Shown here one piece after another: positions 30,805 to 42,502 of a stretch of 64,000 nucleotides of DNA (position 1 is its first letter; each line of letters starts with the position of its first letter). A model generated the notes under the pieces. That model was not told where the DNA came from. It was given only the letters and a program-made list of their open reading frames with translations, and did no database searches. The position numbers and the translations under genes were made by a program. Source of the stretch: Xenorhabdus ehlersii. Its GTDB lineage: Bacteria > Pseudomonadota > Gammaproteobacteria > Enterobacterales > Enterobacteriaceae. The DNA lies in contig NZ_RAQI01000007.1 in NCBI RefSeq assembly GCF_003610465.1, forward strand, positions 124,001 through 188,000. Reading direction: 5' to 3'.

Positions 30805-32748
30805 TTAACTCGCATTAAATTCTGCTGTCATTTGTTCGAGCTGTTCCTGAATGTCCAACCATTCCATTTCAGTATCCTCCAGTTTGAATTTTGTTTGCGT
30901 TTGCTGATGCAGGCATTCAGTCAGTTCAGTTTTACGATCATTGTCGTAAAGCGTGTTGTCTGACAGTTTCTCTTCTAATTCCGTCAATGCCGTACCCAGT
31001 TTTTCCATCTGTTTTTCAAGGGCTGCAAGCTGTTTACGCAATGGCTGCGTTTGGTTACGGAATTCAGCTTCACGCCGTTTTTGATCTTTACGCTCTTGGG
31101 CACTGTAATTTTGAGTGCTATTCGTTGAAGATTCGGTCTCTGATTTTTCTTTTTCCTGGCTATCCCGCATTTGCTGGCGTTGCAGTTCAGTGAGCCATTG
31201 CTGATAATCTTCTAAATCGCCTTTAAAAAGTTCTACTTTGCCATCATGTACCAGATAAAGTTCGTCTGTTGTAGAGCGCAGTAAGTGCCTGTCATGCGAT
31301 ACGACGACCAGAGCACCTTCGAAATCAATAAGTGCTTCAGTTAATGCTTGTCTCATGTCGAGATCAAGGTGGTTGGTCGGTTCGTCAAGCAGAAGGAGGT
31401 TAGGGCGCTGCCAGATAATCAGAGCCAGTACTAAACGGGCCTTTTCACCACCGGAAAAACGTCCGCTTGGATCGGTCACTTGATCGCCTTTGAAGCCAAA
31501 TCCTCCCAGATAATCCCGAAGCTGTTGTTCCGCTTCTTGGGGAGCGATGCGGGCTAAATGTTGTAATGGAGATTCATCTGCCCGTAGGTATTCCAACTGG
31601 TGCTGTGCGAAGTAACCCAGTTTAATGCCTTTCGATAAGGCAATTTCTCCTTGCTGAGGTGCAAGCTCTCCTGCCAGCAACTTGATCAACGTGGATTTAC
31701 CCGCACCATTGCGGCCTAGCAGGCCGATCCGTGAACCTGGCACCAGATTTAATTTGATCGAGTTCAATACCGTTTTCTCACCATAGCCAGCACTGACTTT
31801 ATCCATGTTTAAGAGTGGATTTGGCAGGTTATCCGGCTGGCGGAAACTGAAATGGAAAGGGTTATCAACATGAGCGGGAGCGATAAGCTCCATGCGTTCC
31901 AGCATTTTGATGCGGCTTTGTGCCTGTTTTGCTTTAGAGGCTTTGGCGCGGAAGCGGTCAATATAGCTCTGTAAATGAGCTACTTTTTCCTGTTGGCTTT
32001 GGTATAGCGCCTGTTGCTGAGCAAGTTTGGCCACACGTTGCCGTTCGAAGGAAGAGTAGTTGCCGGTGTATTCGTATAGATCCTGCTGCTCAATGTGCAG
32101 AATTTTATCGATGATTGGATCGAGAAAATCGCGATCGTGGGAAATGAGAATCAAGGTGCCGGTATAACTCTTCAACCATTTTTCGAGCCAGATAACCGCG
32201 TCCAGATCAAGGTGGTTGGTCGGTTCGTCGAGTAATAGCAAATCAGAGCGGCAGATCAGCGCTTGTGCCAGGTTGAGGCGCATACGCCAGCCACCAGAGA
32301 ACGAACGTACAGGTTGCTCTAGCTGAGTCTGAGAAAAACCCAATCCATGCAGCAGACTGGCGGCTCTGGCGCGGATTGTCCACGCCTGAATAGTATCAAG
32401 CAAGCCATGAAGATGGGCGATGGCGTGACCGTCGTTTTGTTCGTTGGCTATTTTGAGTTTTTGCTCCAGTTGCCGGAATTCACGGTCACCATCGATGACA
32501 TATTCCAGCGCTGATGTTTCCAGGGCTGGCGTTTCCTGATTAACCCAAGCCAGTGCCCAGTTGTTGGGAAAGGTGACAGAGCCACTTTCAGCTTGAAGTT
32601 CATCTTTCAGTAATGCAAGCAGGGTAGATTTACCACAGCCATTTTTGCCAACTAATCCGATTTTTTGTCCGGGATTGATGGTTGCGTTGGCGTTATCCAG
32701 CAGGACGCGAATGCCACGACGGATTTGCAGTGAAGAGAAAACAATCAT
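30805..32748 (-). CDS. yheS: ABC-F family ATPase YheS
   Basis: YheS is a soluble ABC-F ATPase with two nucleotide-binding domains, thought to act on ribosomes stalled in translation. Domain 1 has Walker [15 protein letters not shown] (near residue 33), signature RSFSGGWRMRL and Walker B LLLLDEPTNHLDL. Domain 2 has [28 protein letters not shown] and a second LLLLDEPTNHLDLD. The interdomain P-site linker is basic (FRAKASKAKQAQSRIKMLER), and a charged coiled-coil tail covers about the last 110 residues. It has 647 residues (E. coli 637). The neighbouring yheT is gone and kefGB, next to it in E. coli, are absent. Confidence 0.95.
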   Translation of the reverse strand: MIVFSSLQIRRGIRVLLDNANATINPGQKIGLVGKNGCGKSTLLALLKDELQAESGSVTFPNNWALAWVNQETPALETSALEYVIDGDREFRQLEQKLKIANEQNDGHAIAHLHGLLDTIQAWTIRARAASLLHGLGFSQTQLEQPVRSFSGGWRMRLNLAQALICRSDLLLLDEPTNHLDLDAVIWLEKWLKSYTGTLILISHDRDFLDPIIDKILHIEQQDLYEYTGNYSSFERQRVAKLAQQQALYQSQQEKVAHLQSYIDRFRAKASKAKQAQSRIKMLERMELIAPAHVDNPFHFSFRQPDNLPNPLLNMDKVSAGYGEKTVLNSIKLNLVPGSRIGLLGRNGAGKSTLIKLLAGELAPQQGEIALSKGIKLGYFAQHQLEYLRADESPLQHLARIAPQEAEQQLRDYLGGFGFKGDQVTDPSGRFSGGEKARLVLALIIWQRPNLLLLDEPTNHLDLDMRQALTEALIDFEGALVVVSHDRHLLRSTTDELYLVHDGKVELFKGDLEDYQQWLTELQRQQMRDSQEKEKSETESSTNSTQNYSAQERKDQKRREAEFRNQTQPLRKQLAALEKQMEKLGTALTELEEKLSDNTLYDNDRKTELTECLHQQTQTKFKLEDTEMEWLDIQEQLEQMTAEFNAS

Positions 32749-32795
32749 AGATGCCGTCTATATATAATGTGTTAGGTTAATTAATAGTTAGATTT

Positions 32796-32926
32796 ATATA
32801 TCCTTCATCTTTCAAGTTGCTGCTTTGTTGACTGCGTTCCCCATACCAATCGTATATTGATATGCATAGTGATCGTTGATACGTATAGTGATCGATGTGC
32901 CGCAATTTGAAAGCTATTGGGTATAT
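32796..32926. repeat. 131-bp palindromic intergenic element (MITE-like)
   Basis: Two 28-bp ends are inverted copies with 21 matches: 32796-32823 (containing CTTTCAAGTTGCTGC) and 32899-32926 (containing GCCGCAATTTGAAAG). The inside has a direct repeat ATAGTGATCG at about 32866 and 32884. The end sequence (TATACCCAATAGCTTTCAA in one orientation) resembles a repeat I recall as abundant between genes in Photorhabdus, Xenorhabdus and relatives. It lies in the yheS-yheV divergent gap and carries no gene. Confidence 0.6.
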
Positions 32927-32997
32927 GTATTCAATTTTAAGTGCCTGGTGTGCATGGTAGCGGAAAATAGATGTTCTGACACGTCTTAGGGGGAATT

Positions 32998-33201
32998 ATG
33001 TCAATTAGTCGTAAGCGTTTTATTGCAGGAGCGGTTTGCCCAAAATGCCAATCACAGGATACGCTGGCAATGTGGCAGGAAAATAAGGTTGATGTTGTTG
33101 AGTGTGTCCATTGTGGTCATATACAGAGGCAGACAGATGAAGCTGTCACATCTCATATCAGAGAGCAGGAACAGGTCATTGGGATCTTTACACCACAGTA
33201 A
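32998..33201 (+). CDS. yheV: YheV family putative metal-binding protein
   Basis: This 67-residue protein matches E. coli YheV: RKRFIAGAVCPKCQSQDTLA at the start and EQVIGIFTPQ at the end. Two CxxC pairs (CPKC near residue 14, CVHC near 37) form a zinc-ribbon-like site. Function is unknown. GGGGGAATT precedes the ATG. In E. coli kefG and kefB precede it; here yheS is directly divergent. Confidence 0.92.
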   Translation: MSISRKRFIAGAVCPKCQSQDTLAMWQENKVDVVECVHCGHIQRQTDEAVTSHIREQEQVIGIFTPQ

Positions 33202-33345
33202 CTCAATACATATACAATGAATTGTGGATAAATTTTGCCATTACCTAGGTACAGTAACGTAGAATTCCGTTACAATTGGCAGCATTTTTTTGAGCAGTAA
33301 AAATTTTCCCTCACGGTTTTTTCCCTCGGGTATGTAGGAGTTGTC

Positions 33346-33870
33346 ATGAAAGTAGCAAAAGACTTGGTGGTCAGCCTGGCTTATCAAGTAAGAACAGAAG
33401 ATGGTGTTTTAGTTGATGAGTCCTCGGTGAGTGCACCGTTAGACTATCTGCATGGCCGTGGTTCTCTGATCAGCGGATTAGAGAAAGCACTGGAAGGCCG
33501 TGAGGCGGGTGAACGTTTTGATGTTAGTGTAGAAGCAGCAGATGCATACGGTCAGTATGATGATAACTTGGTTCAGCGTGCACCAAAAGATGTGTTTGTT
33601 GGCGTTGATGATCTTCAGGTTGGTATGCGTTTCCTGGCTGACACGGATCAAGGGCCTATTCCAGTAGAAATCACTGCCATAGAAGGTGATGAAGTGGTTG
33701 TTGATGCGAACCACATGCTGGCTGGTCAGAATCTGAAATTCAATGTTGAAATTGTAGCGATCCGTGAGGCGACCGAAGAAGAATTGGCTCATGGCCATGT
33801 ACACGGTCAGGGTGGCTGTGGTGATCACGATCACGACGATCATGGATGCTGCGGCGGTAGCTGCCATTAA
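33346..33870 (+). CDS. slyD: FKBP-type peptidyl-prolyl isomerase and nickel chaperone SlyD
   Basis: SlyD combines an FKBP prolyl isomerase domain with an inserted chaperone flap (residues about 70-120) and a metal-binding tail. The FKBP start (VVSLAYQVRTEDGVLVDES) and PLDYLHGRGSLISGLEKALEG are typical. The tail from about residue 147 is rich in His, Cys and Asp (GHVHGQGGCGDHDHDDHGCC) and is expected to bind nickel for hydrogenase maturation. It has 174 residues; E. coli is longer (196) because of a longer tail. A bidirectional hairpin follows. Confidence 0.96.
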   Translation: MKVAKDLVVSLAYQVRTEDGVLVDESSVSAPLDYLHGRGSLISGLEKALEGREAGERFDVSVEAADAYGQYDDNLVQRAPKDVFVGVDDLQVGMRFLADTDQGPIPVEITAIEGDEVVVDANHMLAGQNLKFNVEIVAIREATEEELAHGHVHGQGGCGDHDHDDHGCCGGSCH

Positions 33871-33921
33871 GATTAATCGGGGATAACTGAAAATCGTTAG
33901 TCACCTGAAATATCAGTAAGC

Positions 33922-33957
33922 AAAAAAAGGGAAGCGGGTTTTCAGCTTCTCTTTTTT
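33922..33957. terminator. Bidirectional terminator between slyD and slyX
   Basis: A run of A and GGGAAGC on the left pairs with GCTTCTC and a T run on the right with one mismatch. It serves slyD on the plus strand and, by its A run, slyX on the minus strand. Confidence 0.75.
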
Positions 33958-34002
33958 ATTTTGCGTCTAGCCTTCCTTGGCAGAGAGCTTCCCTGATGAA
34001 TA

Positions 34003-34221
34003 TCAGTAATGGGGGGGCGGTGTTTCTTCAGAAAGCGGTGCAATGATGGATGCCTGGTGAGTTTGCAGACGTTCAGCGATTAATTTTAGTTGTTCTTTCA
34101 ATCTGTCAGTTTCGAGCTGTTGCTTTATCACTTCCTGATTCAATTCTTCAATGGTGGCTTCTTGATAAGCCAGCTTGGTTTCTAGTTGCTCAAATCTTCG
34201 CTCAAATTCAGATAACTCCAT
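34003..34221 (-). CDS. slyX: SlyX family protein
   Basis: SlyX is a 72-residue, almost wholly coiled-coil protein of unknown function. Heptads run from about residue 3 to 55 (FERRFEQLETKLAYQEATIE, ELNQEVIKQQ), and the tail ends with the conserved PPPHY. It is divergent from fkpA and convergent with slyD, as in E. coli. Confidence 0.92.
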   Translation of the reverse strand: MELSEFERRFEQLETKLAYQEATIEELNQEVIKQQLETDRLKEQLKLIAERLQTHQASIIAPLSEETPPPHY

Positions 34222-34465
34222 TATCTTTCCTCCTGCTTCTGAATCAATTAATTTAAATGACGGACCGATGATTCGGTCAAGATGCCACTATAATGCTCAT
34301 ATATCCAGTGAAATAGGATTTCACGAAATCTCTTTGCTTTAATGTTGTCTCAACGATTTTTATGGCAAGGTATAGCAAATATTGTCATTGGTTTCCTTAG
34401 GCGGTTATAGTAAACGTTATGACCTATGCTGATGGTAACCCCACCCAAACTTATTGGAGAATAGG

Positions 34466-35230
34466 ATGAAATCATTGTTTAAAACCACTCTGTTGGCAAC
34501 AACTCTAGCGGTGGTATTTAGCATACCTCAGGTTTTGGCTGCTAACACCGAAACCAAAGGCGAAGTAAAACTAAATAGTGCTTTTAAAACAGCAGAACAG
34601 CAAAATTCTTATGCTCTGGGTGCTTCTCTGGGAAGCTACATGGCCAACTCATTGCAAGAGCAGAAAGCGCTCGGTATCAATATAGAAAAAGAACAGTTGT
34701 TGGCTGGTGTTGAAGATGCATTAAATAATAAAGCCAAACTGACGGATAAAGAGATTCAGGAAACCTTGATGGCCTTTGAATCTAAAGTGAAAAGTGCAGC
34801 ATTGGCTAAGGCAGAAAAAGAAGCCAGTGAAAATGGTGAAAAAGGTGCCCAATATCGCAAAGAGTTTGCTAAACAAGCGGGCGTAGTGGAAACCAAAACG
34901 GGGCTTCTTTACAAAATTGAAAAAGAAGGTACTGGTAACGCACCTAAAGAGACTGATACTGTAGTTGTTAACTATAAAGGTTCTTTGATTGATGGTCAGG
35001 TTTTTGATAGCTCTTATGACCGTAAAGAGCCGCTGGCAATTCGTTTGGACAGCGTTATTCCAGGCTGGAAAGAAGGTATACAGCATGTGAAGAAAGGTGG
35101 AAAAATCACATTAGTTATTCCTCCTAAGCTGGCTTATGATCAGGCAAATTTACCTAAAATTCCAGCTAACTCCACTTTAGTTTTTAATGTTGAATTACTG
35201 GATATTAAGCCTGTTGCCAAGGCAAAATAA
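34466..35230 (+). CDS. fkpA: Periplasmic FKBP-type peptidyl-prolyl isomerase FkpA
   Basis: FkpA is a dimeric periplasmic chaperone and prolyl isomerase. The start at ATG 34466 (TTGGAGAATAGG upstream) gives a signal peptide of about 25 residues ending SIPQVLA. An N-terminal helical dimerisation domain covers about residues 30-130. The FKBP domain follows, with VVVNYKGSLIDGQVFDSSYD and VIPGWKEGIQHVKKGGKITL. It has 254 residues (E. coli 270). In E. coli it belongs to the sigma-E regulon; I could not identify a clear sigma-E promoter here. Confidence 0.95.
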   Translation: MKSLFKTTLLATTLAVVFSIPQVLAANTETKGEVKLNSAFKTAEQQNSYALGASLGSYMANSLQEQKALGINIEKEQLLAGVEDALNNKAKLTDKEIQETLMAFESKVKSAALAKAEKEASENGEKGAQYRKEFAKQAGVVETKTGLLYKIEKEGTGNAPKETDTVVVNYKGSLIDGQVFDSSYDRKEPLAIRLDSVIPGWKEGIQHVKKGGKITLVIPPKLAYDQANLPKIPANSTLVFNVELLDIKPVAKAK

Positions 35231-35251
35231 TTCTTGTAATTAAAAGATATT

Positions 35252-35277
35252 AGCAGGGGATTAAGGCTCCTGCTTTA
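35252..35277 (+). terminator. Terminator of fkpA
   Basis: AGCAGG (35252-35257) pairs with CCTGCT (35269-35274), extended inward by weaker pairs, and TTTATC follows. It starts 22 bases after the fkpA stop. Confidence 0.65.
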
Positions 35278-35361
35278 TCACATATTTCTTCCACCTTTCG
35301 ATTTGCTGCTGATATTTACCTCTATTTGATTAGTAATAAGCATGGATAAAAAATAATAAAT

Positions 35362-35571
35362 TTATTTGCTTATTATTTCCCACGGTATTAAATGAGATAT
35401 TGCTTTTCGTATTTCAGGTGGATTCGGCATAAAGCTGTGATAGAACCCCGCGCTATACTCAGCAAGAGCTTGACGGCAGTTCGATGTGGTTTTAACGTCA
35501 CTACTCTGAATAGTCCGAATAGAATAATATAGAACAAACATTTTTAACTGTTTGTTTTTAGCGCTTATCAC
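35362..35571 (-). other. Unassigned 69-codon frame in the fkpA-yheO gap
   Basis: Between the fkpA terminator and yheO (about 430 bp) the only open frame is on the minus strand and reads, in its second half, CRQALAEYSAGFYHSFMPNP and then PEIRKAISHLIPWEIIS. It looks protein-like and faintly like the end of a transposase, but I cannot place it in a family and see no ribosome site. It may be a remnant. The right part of the gap should contain the yheO-tus promoter. Confidence 0.25.
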
Positions 35572-35708
35572 ATAAGGCTATTTAACTTTCTTGTAACAAT
35601 AGGTGTTTACCGAAGTAGATGCTGAGTTGCAGTCATGTGATTTTATAATAAATCTTGCCCTGATGTTTTTGGTGAGGCAAAGTCAGAATTTGAAGGATGG
35701 TGTATTAC

Positions 35709-36446
35709 ATGTCTACCCCGCTATTAACTGGTGATAATATCTCTAGTGATAACAGTGATATTGATTTACTGGAAAACCAACCATTTAGTGAAACTGATCA
35801 CGAAATTTTAAAATCTTACGAAGCTGCTGTTGATGGCCTGGCTATGTTGATTGGTGGGCATTGTGAAATAGTTCTTCATTCACTGGAAGATCTTAAATGT
35901 TCAGCCGTCAGAATAGCTAATGGCGAACATACGGGGCGTAAAATTGGTTCTCCGATTACCGATCTGGCGTTGCGAATGCTGCATGATATTACAGATGAAG
36001 ACAGTAGCGTTTCCAGGGCGTATTTCACACGGGCAAAAAGTGGCTCGTTGATGAAATCTGTCACGATTGCTATCCGCAATCGCCAGCGTCGAGTCATTGG
36101 GCTTTTGTGTATCAATATGAACCTTGATGTGCCTTTCTCTGAAATTATTCAGACCTTTATCCCGGAAAAAACGCATGAAGTTGCTTCAAACGTCAATTTT
36201 GCCTCTTCCGTGGATGATCTGGTAGCACAAACTCTGGAATTCACTATTGAAGAAGTGAATGCTGATCGTAATGTTTCCAATAATGCGAAAAACAGACAGG
36301 TAGTGCTGAACCTTTATGAGAAAGGTATTTTTGATATTAAAGATGCCATCAATCAGGTCGCTGATCGTTTGAATATCTCCAAGCATACGGTATACCTCTA
36401 CATTCGTCAGTTTAAAAATGGTGAATGTGCGGGTTCGGAGAAGTAA
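35709..36446 (+). CDS. yheO: YheO-like PAS/helix-turn-helix transcriptional regulator
   Basis: The 245-residue protein has the YheO PAS-like domain ([20 protein letters not shown], then [20 protein letters not shown] and [15 protein letters not shown]) and a C-terminal helix-turn-helix ([31 protein letters not shown]). Its ligand and targets are not established; some relatives respond to small metabolites. Start is ATG 35709, with GGATGG upstream. The stop overlaps the tusD start (TAATG), as in E. coli where yheO precedes tusDCB. Confidence 0.9.
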   Translation: MSTPLLTGDNISSDNSDIDLLENQPFSETDHEILKSYEAAVDGLAMLIGGHCEIVLHSLEDLKCSAVRIANGEHTGRKIGSPITDLALRMLHDITDEDSSVSRAYFTRAKSGSLMKSVTIAIRNRQRRVIGLLCINMNLDVPFSEIIQTFIPEKTHEVASNVNFASSVDDLVAQTLEFTIEEVNADRNVSNNAKNRQVVLNLYEKGIFDIKDAINQVADRLNISKHTVYLYIRQFKNGECAGSEK

Positions 36447-36841
36447 TGTTGTCATTGTCTTATTGTTTGCTGGTCACTGGGCCAGCTTACGGTACTCAAC
36501 AAGCCAGCAGCGCTTACCAATTTGCTCAGGCATTGATCGCCTCAGGTCATAAACTGCATAGCGTGTTTTTTTATCGCGAAGGTGTCCAAAACGGCAATCA
36601 ATTGGTTGCCCCTGCCAATGATGAGTTTGATTTGGTCAGGGCCTGGCAGGTATTGGCAGTCCAACATCAATTCGATCTGTTTATCTGTGTTGCAGCGGCA
36701 TTGCGCCGTGGTGTTGTAGATGAACAGCAAGCCCGTGAATTGAATCTGCCTGCCGCTAATTTAGCCGAAGGGTTTGAGCTTAGTGGGTTGGGATCATTGG
36801 CAGAAGCCATGATGTTATGTGATCGTGTCATACAATTCTAG
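36446..36841 (+). CDS. tusD: Sulfurtransferase TusD
   Basis: TusD is the catalytic subunit of the TusBCD sulfur relay, taking persulfide sulfur from TusA and passing it to TusE and MnmA for 2-thiouridine at tRNA wobble position 34. The active cysteine is in [16 protein letters not shown] (near residue 81). The start [20 protein letters not shown] is typical. It has 131 residues. The ATG is shared with the yheO stop and has CGGAGAAG upstream. Confidence 0.94.
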   Translation: MLSLSYCLLVTGPAYGTQQASSAYQFAQALIASGHKLHSVFFYREGVQNGNQLVAPANDEFDLVRAWQVLAVQHQFDLFICVAAALRRGVVDEQQARELNLPAANLAEGFELSGLGSLAEAMMLCDRVIQF

Positions 36842-36875
36842 CGCTGGTTAGGTTTGAGAATCTTCGTGGGTATCG

Positions 36876-37235
36876 ATGAAAAAAATTGCCTTTGTTTTTA
36901 CTGAAGCTCCTCATGGCTCTTCTGCCGGCAGGGAAGGGCTGGATGCATTGCTTGCAACGTCGGCATTGACTGAGCAGATCGGTGTATTTTTTATTTCTGA
37001 TGGCGTGTTTCAATTATTAGCCAATCAGCAGCCGGATAAAATCCTGGCCCGTGACTATATCTCAACCTTTAAGGTCTTGCCGCTTTATGACATTGATAAA
37101 TTTTACGTTTGTCTGGATGATCTGGTGATTCGGGGAGGCAGCCCGGCAAATAATTTTGTGCTGGAAGCTGAACTTCTTTCTGCCGCAGCAATCCGAGAAT
37201 TGTTGGCGGGTTATGATTTTGTGTTGAAATTTTAA
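36876..37235 (+). CDS. tusC: Sulfurtransferase complex subunit TusC
   Basis: TusC is a structural DsrF-like subunit of the TusBCD hexamer. The 119-residue product shows [20 protein letters not shown] at the N-terminus and [12 protein letters not shown] in the middle. It lies between tusD and tusB with short gaps (34 and 19 bases), so the three are cotranscribed. Length is as in E. coli. Confidence 0.94.
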   Translation: MKKIAFVFTEAPHGSSAGREGLDALLATSALTEQIGVFFISDGVFQLLANQQPDKILARDYISTFKVLPLYDIDKFYVCLDDLVIRGGSPANNFVLEAELLSAAAIRELLAGYDFVLKF

Positions 37236-37254
37236 TCTATTTCAGGCGGGTAAC

Positions 37255-37542
37255 ATGTTATATACTGTCAGTCGCTCACCTTACCATGATGACTTCAATG
37301 CAATGCTTGGCCTTGTATCTGATACCGATGATGTTCTATTGATGCAGAATGGTGTGTTATCAGGTATTAATGATAACCGTTATTTGGCTGAACTGCTCCG
37401 TACCGGGGCAGGCATCTATGTTTTGAAGGAAGATCTCGATGCACGGGGGCTGATTGAACAAATTTCAGACCGTGTAAGGGTGATTGATTATAATGGTTTT
37501 GTTAGCTTAACGGTAAAACATCAGCAAAATTTTGCCTGGTAG
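37255..37542 (+). CDS. tusB: Sulfurtransferase complex subunit TusB
   Basis: TusB is the small DsrH-like subunit of the TusBCD complex in tRNA 2-thiolation. The 95-residue protein begins MLYTVSRSPYHDDFNAML and contains VLLMQNGV and a conserved leucine-rich YVLKEDLDARGL. CAGGCGGGTAAC precedes the start. It is the last tus gene; the str operon promoter follows within 110 bp. Confidence 0.93.
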   Translation: MLYTVSRSPYHDDFNAMLGLVSDTDDVLLMQNGVLSGINDNRYLAELLRTGAGIYVLKEDLDARGLIEQISDRVRVIDYNGFVSLTVKHQQNFAW

Positions 37543-37652
37543 ATGTGATTGGTAGATCTGAATTGCACTTTTCAGTAACTTTACCAGCCTAACGCTTTAC
37601 TGGCAGTACCTTACCGATAATATTTTGCCGATATAGAAAAACTGTATATTTC

Positions 37653-37681
37653 TTGACACCTCGTTAAGTCAGCAATAAAAT
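37653..37681 (+). promoter_or_regulatory. Strong sigma-70 promoter of the str operon
   Basis: TTGACA (37653-37658) and TAAAAT (37676-37681) are separated by 17 bp. This is a near-consensus promoter 85 bp before rpsL, with a leader of roughly 78 nt containing a short A/G-rich stretch and the AGGAGC ribosome site. Confidence 0.85.
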
Positions 37682-37723
37682 TCCGCGTCCTCTTGTTTTG
37701 TCATAATGACAGAGAGAGGGTAA

Positions 37724-38140
<417 letters not shown>

Positions 38141-38217
38141 TGGTTCTCCGTTAAGTAAGGCCAAACATTTTTCACATTAATGTCAAAATAAACTCGTAGA
38201 GTTTTGGACAACCCTGA

Positions 38218-38709
<492 letters not shown>

Positions 38710-38802
38710 TCCCTTATTGGGTATTTCATCGGCAGTGAATATGTTCTGGGTAGCTGTCCGGCTACCCGTTCTCTAAATTGAACGCCCACGAGAGAGGAAA
38801 AA

Positions 38803-40911
38803 ATGGCTCGTAAAACCCCTATAACTCGTTACCGTAATATCGGTATCAGTGCGCACATTGACGCGGGTAAAACCACTACCACCGAACGTATTCTGTTCTA
38901 CACTGGTGTAAGCCATAAGATCGGTGAAGTTCATGATGGCGCTGCTACTATGGACTGGATGGAGCAGGAGCAAGAACGTGGTATTACCATCACGTCTGCT
39001 GCGACTACCGCATTCTGGTCTGGTATGGCTAAACAGTATGAGCCACACCGTATCAACATCATCGACACCCCAGGCCACGTTGACTTCACTATCGAAGTAG
39101 AACGTTCTATGCGTGTTCTTGACGGTGCAGTAATGGTTTACTGTGCAGTTGGTGGTGTTCAGCCACAGTCTGAAACTGTATGGCGTCAGGCGAACAAATA
39201 TAATGTTCCACGTATCGCGTTCGTTAACAAAATGGACCGTATGGGAGCGAACTTCCTGCGCGTTGTTGAGCAGATCAAAACTCGTCTGGCTGCTAACCCT
39301 GTTCCTCTGCAATTGGCAATTGGTGCAGAAGATACTTTCACCGGTATTGTTGATTTGCTGAAAATGAAAGCGATCAACTGGAACGACGAAGATCAGGGTA
39401 TTACCTTCGAATACGAAGATATCCCGGCTGACATGCTTGAGCAGGCTCAGGAATGGCATCAGAACCTGATTGAATCCGCCGCAGAAGCATCAGAAGAGCT
39501 GATGGATAAATACCTGGGCGGTGAAGAGCTGACTGAAGAAGAAATCAAGGCAGCTCTACGTAAGCGTGTTTTGGCCAACGAAATTATCCTGGTTACCTGT
39601 GGTTCTGCATTTAAGAACAAAGGTGTTCAGGCAATGCTGGATGCAGTTGTCGAATATCTGCCAGCACCAACTGATGTTGAATCCATCAAAGGTATGTTGC
39701 CAGACGGTAAAGATACTCCGGCTGAGCGTCACTCCAGCGATGATGAACCATTCTCAGCACTGGCGTTCAAAATCGCGACTGACCCATTCGTGGGTAACTT
39801 GACTTTCTTCCGCGTTTACTCTGGTGTTGTTAACTCTGGTGACACCGTACTGAACCCGGTGAAAGACAAAAAAGAACGTTTTGGCCGTATCGTTCAGATG
39901 CACGCTAACAAACGTGAAGAAATCAAAGAAGTCCGTGCAGGCGACATCGCTGCTGCTATCGGTCTGAAAGATGTAACCACCGGTGATACTCTCTGTGACA
40001 TGAACGCCCCAATCATTCTGGAGCGCATGGAATTCCCAGAGCCAGTTATCTCTGTTGCAATCGAGCCAAAAACTAAAGCTGACCAAGAAAAAATGGGTAT
40101 CGCTTTAGGCCGTCTGGCTCAAGAAGACCCATCTTTCCGCGTGAGCAGTGATGAAGAGTCTGGTCAGACTATCATCGCAGGTATGGGTGAGCTGCACCTC
40201 GACGTTCTGGTTGACCGTATGCGTCGTGAATTCAACGTTGAAGCGAACGTAGGTAAACCTCAGGTTGCTTACCGTGAAACCATTCGTGCTTCTGTTGAGC
40301 AGGAAGGTAAGCACGCTAAACAGTCCGGTGGTCGTGGTCAGTACGGTCACGTTTGGCTACGTATCGAGCCTCTGGAAGCAGGTGGTGCTGGTTACGAATT
40401 CGCGAACGAAATCGTTGGTGGTGTTGTTCCTAAAGAATACATCCCAGGCGTCGATAAAGGCGTTCAGGAACAGCTTAAGAGCGGTGTTCTGGCTGGTTAT
40501 CCAATCGTTGACGTTAAAGTTGCCCTGTTCGATGGTTCTTACCATGACGTTGACTCCTCAGAAATCGCCTTTAAAATTGCTGCATCCATGGCATTTAAAG
40601 AAGGCTTCATGAAAGCGAAACCAGTTCTGCTGGAACCTATCATGAAAGTCGAAGTGGAAACCCCAGAAGACTACATGGGTGACGTCATCGGTGACCTGAA
40701 CCGTCGCCGTGGTATGATCGATGGTATGGATGATATAGCTACGGGCAAAATTGTTCGTGCTCAAGTACCATTGTCTGAAATGTTTGGTTATGCTACTGAC
40801 CTGCGTTCTCAGACCCAAGGTCGTGCTTCTTACTCCATGGAGTTCTTGAAGTACAACGAAGCGCCGAGCAACGTCGCTCAGGCTATTATCGAAGCTCGTA
40901 AATCTAGATAA
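38803..40911 (+). CDS. fusA: Elongation factor G
   Basis: EF-G is the GTPase that drives translocation and, with RRF, ribosome recycling. The G domain has [20 protein letters not shown] near residue 12, DTPGHVDFT and FVNKMDRMG. Domains II to V follow, with the domain IV loop RGQYGHVW conserved. It has 702 residues (E. coli 704). GAGAGAGG precedes the ATG. Third gene of the str operon, 93 bp after rpsG. Confidence 0.98.
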   Translation: MARKTPITRYRNIGISAHIDAGKTTTTERILFYTGVSHKIGEVHDGAATMDWMEQEQERGITITSAATTAFWSGMAKQYEPHRINIIDTPGHVDFTIEVERSMRVLDGAVMVYCAVGGVQPQSETVWRQANKYNVPRIAFVNKMDRMGANFLRVVEQIKTRLAANPVPLQLAIGAEDTFTGIVDLLKMKAINWNDEDQGITFEYEDIPADMLEQAQEWHQNLIESAAEASEELMDKYLGGEELTEEEIKAALRKRVLANEIILVTCGSAFKNKGVQAMLDAVVEYLPAPTDVESIKGMLPDGKDTPAERHSSDDEPFSALAFKIATDPFVGNLTFFRVYSGVVNSGDTVLNPVKDKKERFGRIVQMHANKREEIKEVRAGDIAAAIGLKDVTTGDTLCDMNAPIILERMEFPEPVISVAIEPKTKADQEKMGIALGRLAQEDPSFRVSSDEESGQTIIAGMGELHLDVLVDRMRREFNVEANVGKPQVAYRETIRASVEQEGKHAKQSGGRGQYGHVWLRIEPLEAGGAGYEFANEIVGGVVPKEYIPGVDKGVQEQLKSGVLAGYPIVDVKVALFDGSYHDVDSSEIAFKIAASMAFKEGFMKAKPVLLEPIMKVEVETPEDYMGDVIGDLNRRRGMIDGMDDIATGKIVRAQVPLSEMFGYATDLRSQTQGRASYSMEFLKYNEAPSNVAQAIIEARKSR

Positions 40912-40936
40912 ATTTTCGAGTTTACTATCTTTTTAG

Positions 40937-42166
<1,230 letters not shown>

Positions 42167-42189
42167 TTTTTTTAATGTGTTCATTTTGG

Positions 42190-42214
42190 AAGGGCATCGA
42201 TAGATGCCCTTTTT
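42190..42214 (+). terminator. Rho-independent terminator of the str operon
   Basis: AAGGGCAT (42190-42197) pairs with ATGCCCTT (42204-42211) over CGATAG, followed by a T run. It begins 24 bases after the tuf stop, so secE needs its own promoter or read-through. Confidence 0.9.
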
Positions 42215-42230
42215 ATACGTTGTCTTAAGA

Positions 42231-42327
42231 AGAACCTATCTCATCAATAGTTGTTCATAATTGGATAATTAATGGCAGATAAATTGCTATTTGATTGCTA
42301 TTCTTAATTATTGGTGAGATAGGCTCT
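42231..42327. repeat. 97-bp MITE-like element between tuf and secE
   Basis: Terminal inverted repeats of 20 bp match at 17 positions: AGAACCTATCTCATCAATAG (42231-42250) and the complement of 42308-42327. The inside is AT-rich and has no frame. End sequences with A/GCCTATCTCA resemble those of some IS5-type elements, so it may be a non-autonomous derivative. No clear target duplication is visible. The rest of the gap (42328-42502) should hold the secE promoter; I did not find a clean one. Confidence 0.5.
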
Positions 42328-42502
42328 GATACAACGGATGGGCTTAGATATCATCGATATACAAAAGTCCTGCTGAATTATGGTGCCGAGTCAGATACAA
42401 TTACAATTATCTTTGGGTTCGGTCTGATTTGTTTTGCTCTTGCGAGGCAAGCTGGCTATCTATTTACATCATAGTTACTTACATATAGTTACAGGTTGGT
42501 TT

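Noticed and set aside
38773..39459. A long frame antisense to fusA, and others antisense to rpoB and rpoC
   Set aside because: All are shadows of highly biased coding sequence with no ribosome sites or recognisable domains.
42167..42502. Possible tRNA genes upstream of secE, as near tufB in E. coli
   Set aside because: No cloverleaf sequence is present; the gap holds a terminator and a MITE-like element.
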